Assembly: GCA_964383855.1 (NCBI GenBank)
Contig: CAYLIP010000066.1
Location: 1 to 12,280 of the forward strand
DNA: 12,280 bases
Reading direction: 5' to 3'
Source: CAZHAC01 sp964383855
GTDB lineage: Bacteria > Chloroflexota > Dormibacteria > Dormibacterales > Dormibacteraceae
Every line of letters begins with the position of its first letter. Positions within the stretch are counted from its first letter, which is position 1. Below are positions 6,833 through 12,280 of this stretch, piece by piece. The translations under genes were made by a program, and so were the position numbers. The notes under the pieces were generated by a model. It was not told the DNA's origin. It did no database searches and saw only the letters and a list, made by a program, of their open reading frames with translations.

Positions 6833-8345
6833 NNNNNNNNNNNNNNNNNNNNNNNNNNNNNNNNNNNNNNNNNNNNNNNNNNNNNNNNNNNNNNNNNNNN
6901 NNNNNNNNNNNNNNNNNNNNNNNNNNNNNNNNGCGGTGACGCCAACAACAACGGCGCCATCAGCGCCTGCACCGAAGAGCAGCTGCTGGTGGGCAAGAAC
7001 TCACCCAGCATCACGACCACGCTCTCGGCCACCAACGTCAGCATCGGGACCGCGGTCCATGACACGGCCAAGCTGAGCGGGGCCACCGGCAACGCCGGCG
7101 GCACCGTGACCTACAACGTCTACGCCGGCGCCAGCACCTGCACCGGCAGCACGGTCAAGACCTTCTCGGCAACCGTGACCAACGGGGTCGTGGGCAACTC
7201 CGGCGACTTCACGCCGGGCGCGGCCGGCACCTACAGCTGGCAGGCGGTCTACTCGGGCGACGCCAACAACAACGGCGCCACCAGCGGCTGCTCCGACGAG
7301 CAGCTGATCGTCCAGCCCAACTCGCCCAGCATCACGACCACGCTCTCGGCCTCGACGGCGGCGATCGGGACCGCGGTGCACGACTCCTCGACCCTGAGCG
7401 GGGCCACCGGCAACGCGGGCGGCAGCGTGACCTACAGCGTCTACGCGGGCGCCAACACCTGCAGCGGCACCGCCCTCCAGAACTGGACGGTGACGGTGAC
7501 CAACGGCCTGGTGCCCAACTCCGGCAACTTCACGCCGAGCGCAGCCGGCACCTACAGCTGGCAGGCCATCTACGGCGGTGACGCCAACAACAACGGCGCC
7601 ATCAGCGCCTGCACCGAAGAGCAGCTGCTCGTCAACGCCAACCCGACCAGCACCACGACGCAGGTCCAGACGGTGAACGGCAACAGCACCACCAACCTCG
7701 CCACTGGTGGCACCGCCGCCTTCGGCTCGACCGTGCACGACACCGCCGCGCTCTCGGGTGCGACGGCCAATGCCGGCGGCACCGTGACCTACACCCTCTA
7801 CTCCGGCACAACCTGCACCTCGAACGCGCTCGTCAAGAGCTGGGCCGTCAACGTGACCAACGGGGTCGTGCCGGCTTCGGGCAGCATCGCTCTGACCACG
7901 GCGGGTGCGTACGGCTTCCAGGCGGTCTACAGCGGCGACGCCAACAACGTCGGCAGCTCGAGCGCCTGCGGCTCGGAGGCCTTCAACATCGCCAAGATCG
8001 CAACCGCCATCGCGACCACTCCCCAGCCGGCCTCCGGCGCGGTGGGCGTGGCCATCGCTGACGTGGCCAAGGTCTCCGGCGGCAGCAATCCCGGCGGCAC
8101 GGTCACCTTCGCCCTCTACGGGCCGGGTGACACCACCTGCTCCAGCAACCTGATCGACAAGCTGGCCGCGGCGGACAGGGCGAAGTTCGTCAACGTTCCG
8201 ATGTCCGGCGGCTCGGCCACGTCAGGCAGCTACACCACCACCGACGTCGGCGTCTACCAGTGGGTCGCCAGCTACAGCGGCGACCCCAACAACCTCGGAT
8301 CCGCGGGCGCCTGCGGCGACACGACCGAGCAGGTCGTGACGGCGG
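5193..8345 (+). repeat. Tandem 321-bp (107-residue) Ig-like coding repeats
   Basis: About ten units begin near 5193, 5514, 5835, 6156, 6477, 6798, 7007 (after the gap), 7328, 7646 and 8003. Six intervals are exactly 321 bases or, across the gap, compatible with it; the last two units diverge and change length. Units 4 and 8 share a 145-base identical block (6210-6354 and 7382-7526), while other pairs are clearly diverged. The copy number is not settled because the gap lies in unit 6. Confidence 0.92.
6833..6932. other. Assembly gap (100 N) inside the adhesin repeats
   Basis: Exactly 100 N, the usual placeholder for a gap of unknown size. The 55 bases before it (6778-6832) recur at 6987-7041, and the 55 bases after it (6933-6987) recur at 7575-7629, so repeats probably broke the assembly. 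The repeat period predicts 212 missing bases, or 212 plus a multiple of 321. That restores a single reading frame across the gap. Confidence 0.97.
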
Positions 8346-8470
8346 CCGTCCTGGCCGAGGTCTCGCTGCCGCCGACGGGCAGCATCCCGATCGTGCTCAT
8401 GCTCATCGGCTTCCCGCTGATGGCCATTGGGCTGGCGCTGCGGGCCTTGGGCCGGCGGCGCCGCGCGTGA
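6933..8470 (+). CDS. Secreted Ig-like-repeat surface adhesin, 3' part with LPPTG sorting signal
   Basis: Continuation of the gene that starts at 4314. The coding frame is open from the first base after the gap (GDANNNGAISACTEEQLL), completing unit 6, followed by units 7-10; the last two are more diverged. The C-terminus is a complete sortase sorting signal: LPPTG at 8366-8380, a hydrophobic segment (IPIVLMLIGFPLMAIGLAL) and a basic tail (GRRRRA). The protein should therefore be covalently anchored to the wall or polymerised by a sortase. The next gene encodes a sortase and its GTG start overlaps this stop codon. If only one repeat is interrupted by the gap, the whole protein has 1422 residues. 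The different frame from the 5' part is explained by the arbitrary gap size, not by a real frameshift. Confidence 0.92.
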
Positions 8471-9210
8471 CCGACCCATCGGGTGAGATGGGACTGATCT
8501 ACAAGGCCGGAGCCGGAGGCCACAAGCCTCCGGCGGCCGGCCGCCTTCGTCCCGCGCTTGACCTTGCGGGTCTGTCGAGGGCGCTCGGCGTACTGCTGAT
8601 CACCGCCGGCCTTCTCCTGGTCCTCGGCGGCGGCGGTCTGCTCGGCTACGAATCCTGGCAGCAGCGGCAGCTGACGCAGCAGTGGCATGACATCGTCTCC
8701 ACCCTGCCGGCACCGCTGGAGACGGCGCCCCCCGACGTGGCGCCGCAGGCAGCCGCGGCGCCGGTGGCGGTCCCGACGGCGGCTCCCGTGGTGACGGCCG
8801 GCCGGTCAGGCGGGCCGGCGATCGCCTTCGGCATCAGGGTTCCCCGTCTGAACTACTATTCCGCGGTCGTCGAGGGCGTCGACACCGGCCATTTGGCCCT
8901 CGGGCCCGGGCACTACCCGAACACCCCACTTCCCGGGCATCCGGGCAATGTCGGCATCGCGGCACACAACAGCTACTGGTTGGGATTCGGCGAGCTGAGG
9001 GCGGGTGACCGGATCGTGCTCGAGACGCGCGGCGGGACCTTCACCTACCGGGTCACCGGCACCCGCGTCGTGCGGCCCGACGACAGAACTGTGTTCGCCC
9101 AGGGCTCCGGCTACCGGCTCACGATGACGACCTGCTGGCCGCTCTGGGCGGGTGCGCTGGCCGACCGGCGCTACGTGATCTCAGCCGAGGAAGAGGGGGG
9201 TGTGGCATGA
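8467..9210 (+). CDS. Sortase (class D/E-like), probably dedicated to the upstream LPPTG adhesin
   Basis: A membrane-bound cysteine transpeptidase that cleaves LPxTG-type signals and joins the protein to the cell wall or to another subunit. With the GTG start (247 residues) it has a cytoplasmic N-terminus, one membrane segment (about 40-60), a Pro/Ala-rich linker (about 80-115) and a sortase barrel. The catalytic triad is visible: His167 in GIAAHNSYW, Cys223 in LTMTTCWP and Arg234/235 in DRRYVI. The GHYPNTPLPGHPGN stretch is typical of class D/E enzymes. The GTG overlaps the adhesin stop codon (GTGA), favouring coupling; an ATG at 8488 is an alternative start. The stop codon lies inside the hairpin at 9202-9235. 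Exact class is uncertain. Confidence 0.93.
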   Translation: MTDPSGEMGLIYKAGAGGHKPPAAGRLRPALDLAGLSRALGVLLITAGLLLVLGGGGLLGYESWQQRQLTQQWHDIVSTLPAPLETAPPDVAPQAAAAPVAVPTAAPVVTAGRSGGPAIAFGIRVPRLNYYSAVVEGVDTGHLALGPGHYPNTPLPGHPGNVGIAAHNSYWLGFGELRAGDRIVLETRGGTFTYRVTGTRVVRPDDRTVFAQGSGYRLTMTTCWPLWAGALADRRYVISAEEEGGVA

Positions 9211-9235
9211 GGCGGTGGGGACCACCTCATGCCAC
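9202..9235. terminator. Hairpin at the convergent sortase/CAP gene ends, probable bidirectional terminator
   Basis: GTGGCATGAGG (9202-9212) and CCTCATGCCAC (9225-9235) are perfect 11-base complements. After one mismatch, three more pairs close a GGGG loop. The sortase stop codon TGA is part of the left arm. Position between converging genes favours termination, but no T-run follows on either strand, so it may instead block exonucleases or act through Rho or collision. Confidence 0.6.
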
Positions 9236-9247
9236 TGAGAGGGGAGG

Positions 9248-9263
9248 ATTCGCTTAGGCGAAT
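9248..9263. repeat. Small hairpin over the CAP gene stop codon
   Basis: ATTCGC (9248-9253) and GCGAAT (9258-9263) form a 6-bp stem with loop TTAG; the CAP gene TAA stop (9254-9256, minus strand) lies in the loop. It sits 12 bases from the larger hairpin and may belong to the same convergent terminator region. Confidence 0.4.
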
Positions 9264-10036
9264 TCGACCGCGATGTAGCCCTTGCCGCCACTCACGACCC
9301 AGGCGGTTCCCACGTAGTGGTAGGGACCCATGATGTTCGCGTAGTGCGGAGCGCTGGCCACGAACAGCCCGTTGATGCCGCCGTCGTTGATTCCTGAGCC
9401 CCAGACCCCGACGTTCTCGCCGGTCTGAGACGATCCGAGCCCGCAGCTCCAGTCGCGCTGCACGCCGTTGCCGTGGAAGATGTTGCCTGCGCTCGCCATG
9501 GCCTGGGCCTGCGCGTAGGCGATGCTGGCCAGGCACGGACTCCAGTTCAGGGGGGCCAGACCCCCGGCCGAACGGTCCTGGTTGATGAGCGACTGCTGCA
9601 CGGAGCCGATCACGATCGCGGGCGGGGGCGGCGGAGCCTGCCGCGCCGGAGACGGCGCCACGCTCTGCACGTAGACGCTGGCCGGAGCCTGGTACTGCGG
9701 GGCCTGCGCGGCCTGGGCGGCAGCGTCGGCGGCCTCCTGCGCGGCGGCCGCATCGGCGGCGGCCTGCGCGGCTGCGGCAGCCGCGGCCGCTTCAGCCGCG
9801 GCTTGGGCAGCGGCGGCGGCGCGGTCTTCGGCTGCCTGCCGGCTGTCGAGAGTGGCGTTCAGCGGGGTCGGATACTCGTCAACACCCGCCGCCGCCGGCA
9901 CCGCCGGCACCGACACATGCGCGGGATGCTTGGCGGCATGCGAGGCCGGGAGATTGACGTGGATGGCGGCCAGGCTGGAGGCCATGGCGGACGTAAGGAA
10001 TGTGATGAATGCGACGGTTTTCACAACAAAGGTCAA
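9254..10036 (-). CDS. Secreted CAP-domain (SCP/PR-1-like) protein with Ala-rich linker
   Basis: A 260-residue exported protein. N-terminal signal segment TFVVKTVAFITFLTSAMA; an Ala-rich, probably helical stretch at about residues 66-112; a Pro-rich linker (about 128-140); and a CAP domain at about 145-260. CAP features seen are SLINQDRSAGGLAPLNWSP, His188 (FHGN), Glu207 (GENVG), His231 (SAPHYANIM) and the final strand GTAWVVSGGKGYIAVEFA, plus Cys168 and Cys198, which could form a disulfide. Bacterial CAP proteins are extracellular and often wall-associated; the exact activity is unknown. The TTG at 10036 is chosen because AGGAGGTGA lies 8 bases upstream; the GTG at 10048 overlaps that ribosome-binding site and is unlikely. 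It has no sorting signal and faces the sortase gene end to end. Confidence 0.88.
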   Translation of the reverse strand: MTFVVKTVAFITFLTSAMASSLAAIHVNLPASHAAKHPAHVSVPAVPAAAGVDEYPTPLNATLDSRQAAEDRAAAAAQAAAEAAAAAAAAQAAADAAAAQEAADAAAQAAQAPQYQAPASVYVQSVAPSPARQAPPPPPAIVIGSVQQSLINQDRSAGGLAPLNWSPCLASIAYAQAQAMASAGNIFHGNGVQRDWSCGLGSSQTGENVGVWGSGINDGGINGLFVASAPHYANIMGPYHYVGTAWVVSGGKGYIAVEFA

Positions 10037-10135
10037 AGCTGGACTCACCTCCTCGGGGTCAAACGAGGCGCGCTTTGGTTACTTGCGGCGCTGCGGAGGA
10101 GGGCGCTGGGGGAAACCTCCCCGCAAGCGCCCTCC
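10037..10135 (-). promoter_or_regulatory. Structured leader of the CAP gene, possible translation switch
   Basis: On the minus strand, GGAGGGCGCT and AGCGCCCTCC (plus positions 10126-10135 and 10098-10107) form a perfect 10-bp stem with an inner GGGG/CCCC helix. Its 3' arm runs into CCTCCTC (10096-10102), which is exactly complementary to GAGGAGG (10048-10054) of the strong CAP Shine-Dalgarno. The two pairings compete. A further stem, CCTCG/CGAGG (10064-10068 with 10051-10055), also covers part of the Shine-Dalgarno. No known riboswitch class is recognised. Confidence 0.45.
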
Positions 10136-10195
10136 GGCAATTCAAAAGCGCCGGCGGTGACCCCGGGATGACCGCGTCAGGACCGCGTTTTGATC

Positions 10196-10221
10196 GATTC
10201 GGAATTGCGCATTTTCGAATC
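10196..10221. promoter_or_regulatory. 26-bp AT-rich dyad upstream of the CAP gene, possible operator
   Basis: GATTCG (10196-10201) and CGAATC (10216-10221) are perfect complements, and the symmetry continues to the centre (TGCGCA-like core) with 11 of 13 positions pairing, one of the exceptions being G-T. It is markedly AT-richer than its surroundings. It lies 160-185 bases upstream of the CAP start and 30 bases past the response-regulator stop. It could be a dimeric regulator site, or a terminator stem for the regulator gene, although no T-run follows. Confidence 0.4.
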
Positions 10222-10251
10222 CGCCTCGGCTGGCGGAGACGCCGCTAAGGC

Positions 10252-10887
10252 CTAGTCGATCTCGTCGAGCAATCCCGTGCGTACGGCATGCAGCACCGCG
10301 CCCGAGCGGCCGTGAACGCCGATCTTGTCGTAGATCACGCTGATGTAATTGCGCACGGTCTTCTGCTTCAGGTCGAGCTCGCCGGCAATGCGGGCGCTCT
10401 GGTAGCCCTTGGCCAGCATCGACAGGATCTGGATCTCCCGGCCGGTGAGCCGGTCGCTGCCGACGCTGTCGCGGCTGCCCCTGGCGGCCACAGGCGCCCG
10501 CCGGCCGGCGGCGGCGGAGTGGATGGTGTCCACGATCTCACTCAGCGAGGCGGCCTTGGAGAGCACGGCGTGGACGCCGGTGGGCATGTCCCGCCGGCCG
10601 GCCGGCCTCCAGAGCCCGCTGAGCAGGATCACCGCCACGCCGGGCAGGTCCCGGGCCAGGGCGCTCGCCGCCGAGACTCCGCCGAGAACCGGCATGTGAA
10701 CGTCCATCAGGATCGCGTCGGGGCGCAGGCGCTCGGCGACCGAGAGCGCCGCCGCACCGTCGGCGGCCGTGCCCACAACCTCGATCGTGGGCTCGTCGGC
10801 GAGCAGGACCTCGAGTCCTCTGAGAAAGAGAGGGCTGTCGTCGACAAGCAGCACGCGCAGACGAGCGATCGGCTCAGGCTGGGGCAT
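10252..10887 (-). CDS. NarL/FixJ-family response regulator (receiver plus LuxR HTH)
   Basis: A 211-residue two-domain transcription regulator. Receiver domain about residues 10-125: acidic pair Asp16-Asp17 (LLVDDS), phosphoacceptor Asp62 (ILMDVHMP), Ser90 (LLSG) and Lys111 (LSKAA) are all present, so it should be phosphorylated normally. The LuxR-type HTH spans about 146-208 (LTGREIQILSMLAKGYQSARIAGEL, then VRNYISVIYDKIGVHGR). No histidine kinase is visible in the window, so its partner is elsewhere or beyond the edges. It is flanked by the CAP gene and an M23 peptidase on the same strand, which makes cell-surface genes plausible targets; that is inference. The ATG at 10887 has only a weak Shine-Dalgarno. 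Confidence 0.95.
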   Translation of the reverse strand: MPQPEPIARLRVLLVDDSPLFLRGLEVLLADEPTIEVVGTAADGAAALSVAERLRPDAILMDVHMPVLGGVSAASALARDLPGVAVILLSGLWRPAGRRDMPTGVHAVLSKAASLSEIVDTIHSAAAGRRAPVAARGSRDSVGSDRLTGREIQILSMLAKGYQSARIAGELDLKQKTVRNYISVIYDKIGVHGRSGAVLHAVRTGLLDEID

Positions 10888-10959
10888 TGCTATCCGGAAG
10901 ACTATCCGCCGGCGGCCCCGTAGTTGTTAACGAACGCACAAGGCTGGTTAAGGCCGAAC
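10888..10959. promoter_or_regulatory. Short AT-richer spacer upstream of the response regulator
   Basis: 72 bases between the M23 gene stop and the regulator start. GTTAA occurs at 10926-10930 and again at 10947-10951, 21 bases apart (two helical turns), within an AT-richer patch. This is where a promoter or autoregulatory site for the regulator would be expected. The repeat is short, so chance is a real possibility. I see no clear terminator for the M23 gene. Confidence 0.3.
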
Positions 10960-12280
10960 CTAGGTCTTGTCCGCGCTGGGGCCGGGCGGAAGGTAGGGCG
11001 CGGGGTCGACGGGCAGCCCGCCAACCCGAAGCTCGAAATGAAGGTGGGGCCCGGTTGAGTTGCCGGTCGACCCCTCCAGGCCGACCGGCTGGCCCTGGAT
11101 CACCGCCTCGCCGACCTTGACCGCCGCCTGGTTCAGGTGGCCGTAGAGGGTGAGCAGGCCGCCGGCGTGCGCGAGGACGACGTAGTTCCCGTAACCGGTC
11201 GTGCCGGAGCCGACGGCGGCGACATAGCCGTCGTCAGCAGCCAGGATCGGGCTCAGGTCCGGCTCGACGAGGTCGATGCCGGTGTGAAAGTGGGCGTAGC
11301 CGGCAAAGGCCGGCTCCAGCGCCAGGTCGCTGGGGCCGAAGGGCTGGCTGATCTGGGCCGCCGGCTCGGGCCAGATGAAGCGGTAGCGCGTCGAGTGGCC
11401 GGCGCTCATGGGAACCGACCCCAGCGGGTTGGCCTTCAGCCACGCCATGGTCTGCTCCCAGGCCTGCTGGACCGCGGCGGCGATGATCTCCTGCTGCTGC
11501 CGCTGAAGCATCGCGGCGATCTGGGCGGACACCTGGGCGGACTGGGCGTCGAGCCGGTTGAGCGCGGCCTGCGTTTGCCGGATCTTCTCCGACAGCTGCG
11601 AGCTCGTGACCTCCTGCTCCTGCCGGAGCTGGTCGAGCCGGTCCAGCTGCTGCTGGCGCTGGGTCCGGATCGACAGCTGCTTCTCCCGGTCGGCGCGCTG
11701 CTCCTGCCGGTCGCTTCGCAGCCTTGCCTCGTCGGCCTGGAGGGCACGCCGGAGCTGCTGGGCGCGCACCCCGGCGGATGCGATGTCGCCGATCTCGACC
11801 AGTGCGTCGCGAAGGCTGCCCGCCTGCATGATCGCCACCACCGGCGAGTCGGGGACCCGGTAGAGCGCCCGCTCGATGGCTACTAGCCGCCGGCGCTGAA
11901 GCTGGATCCGCGCCTGCGTGGCCGCGATCTGGGCGTCCAGGCGCTGGATCGACGCGTCGAGGTCGGCGATCTGTCGATCGCTCTGCCCGATGAGCTGGCG
12001 GACCTCGTCCTGCTGCCTGGCGTTGGCGGCCAGCGACTGACGCAGGTTCTCAGCGGCGGCCTGCGCCGCGGCCAGATTGGAGCTCAGGGTGTCGTGAGCC
12101 TGTTTCAGGGCCGCCTGCTCGGCGCAGAGGTCGGCGGTTGCGGGTTGCGGCGCCGGCGTCGGACGCGCCGGCGTGGGGCCGGCTGAAGGGCAGATCGACG
12201 GGGAGGGGGAGGGCGAGGGAGCGGCGGCGGCGGGGCCGGCGCCGAGCAGGCCCGCGGCGGCCGCGGCCAGCGCGGCCGCG
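10960..12280 (-). CDS. Secreted coiled-coil M23 (LytM) peptidase, start beyond the right edge
   Basis: A probable murein endopeptidase acting outside the membrane. The reading frame stays open to the window edge, giving 439 visible residues; the start codon is missing. The visible N-terminus is an Ala/Leu signal-peptide remnant (AAALAAAAAGLLG), then a Pro/Ser/Ala-rich linker, then two long heptad-like, Gln/Arg-rich coiled-coil stretches (visible residues about 70-140 and 170-275) separated by ERALYRVPDSPVVAIMQAGSL, as in PcsB/CwlO/EnvC-type proteins. The C-terminal LytM domain keeps its zinc and catalytic residues: His332 and Asp336 (HTGID), His381 (GHL), His412 and His414 (HLH). It should thus be catalytically active, unlike degenerate EnvC-type activators. 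A GTG at 11841 would start inside the coiled coil and is rejected as the start. Confidence 0.92.
   Translation of the reverse strand, partial: AAALAAAAAGLLGAGPAAAAPSPSPSPSICPSAGPTPARPTPAPQPATADLCAEQAALKQAHDTLSSNLAAAQAAAENLRQSLAANARQQDEVRQLIGQSDRQIADLDASIQRLDAQIAATQARIQLQRRRLVAIERALYRVPDSPVVAIMQAGSLRDALVEIGDIASAGVRAQQLRRALQADEARLRSDRQEQRADREKQLSIRTQRQQQLDRLDQLRQEQEVTSSQLSEKIRQTQAALNRLDAQSAQVSAQIAAMLQRQQQEIIAAAVQQAWEQTMAWLKANPLGSVPMSAGHSTRYRFIWPEPAAQISQPFGPSDLALEPAFAGYAHFHTGIDLVEPDLSPILAADDGYVAAVGSGTTGYGNYVVLAHAGGLLTLYGHLNQAAVKVGEAVIQGQPVGLEGSTGNSTGPHLHFELRVGGLPVDPAPYLPPGPSADKT

Noticed and set aside
6833..6989. A genuine frameshift or pseudogene in the adhesin
   Set aside because: The frame change coincides with exactly 100 placeholder N, and the 321-base repeat period predicts a gap length that restores the frame.
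5193..8345. CRISPR array or satellite DNA
   Set aside because: The repeats are 321 bases long, coding, in phase and diverged at synonymous sites; there are no short direct repeats with unique spacers.
9171..9536. Minus-strand frame overlapping the sortase and CAP gene ends
   Set aside because: Out of frame with the CAP domain and antisense to the sortase end; Arg/Gly/Leu-rich shadow without any motif.
10037..10251. ydaO (c-di-AMP) riboswitch upstream of the CAP gene
   Set aside because: This class often precedes wall hydrolase genes, but its conserved segments (GGGGAACC, GGGGUGAAUC, GUCAGCUCACCUCG-like) are not found here.
10960..11841. M23 gene starting at the GTG at 11841
   Set aside because: The same frame is open to the window edge and encodes a signal-peptide remnant, a linker and the first half of a coiled coil, so the true start lies beyond 12280.
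1..12280. tRNA, rRNA, insertion sequence, integrase or attachment site
   Set aside because: I looked for tRNA-like cloverleaf arms, transposase motifs and flanking inverted repeats and saw none; the genes form a coherent chromosomal surface locus.

Overview
The window comes from a very GC-rich genome and contains a run of exactly 100 N (6833-6932), so it is probably a draft or metagenome scaffold. A sorting-signal surface protein beside a sortase, a Tad/Flp pilus locus, a CAP-domain protein and an M23 peptidase point to a Gram-positive-type (monoderm) cell. Actinomycetota, Candidatus Dormibacterota or Chloroflexota all fit. I cannot place it further from sequence alone.

Layout. (1) Positions 1-3913, minus strand, transcribed leftwards: cpaB/rcpC, a cpaE/tadZ-type ATPase with a cyclic-nucleotide-binding-like domain fused at its N-terminus, a HEAT-repeat protein, and cpaF/tadA (cut off by the left edge just after its Walker A motif). 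The last three overlap by 4 bases (ATGA), so this is a tightly coupled Tad pilus operon with two unusual parts: the fusion and the HEAT protein. (2) Positions 3914-4313: a gene-free, hairpin-rich divergent control region. (3) Positions 4314-9210, plus strand: a large exported protein made of about ten 107-residue Ig-like repeats (321 bp each) ending in an LPPTG sorting signal, then a sortase whose GTG start overlaps its stop codon. The gap lies inside the repeats and causes an apparent frameshift. The repeat period implies 212 missing bases (plus any multiple of 321) rather than 100. (4) Positions 9202-10251: a convergent-end hairpin, then a minus-strand CAP-domain secreted protein with a structured leader that may control its Shine-Dalgarno site. 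(5) Positions 10252-12280, minus strand: a NarL/FixJ response regulator, and a coiled-coil plus M23 (LytM) peptidase whose signal peptide runs off the right edge.

Taken together this is a cell-surface island: a pilus machine, a sortase-anchored repeat adhesin with its likely dedicated sortase, two wall-associated secreted proteins and a response regulator that could control them. The control link is inference. The least ordinary elements are the CpaE fusion with a degenerate ligand pocket, the HEAT protein embedded in the Tad operon, and the switch-like leader of the CAP gene.
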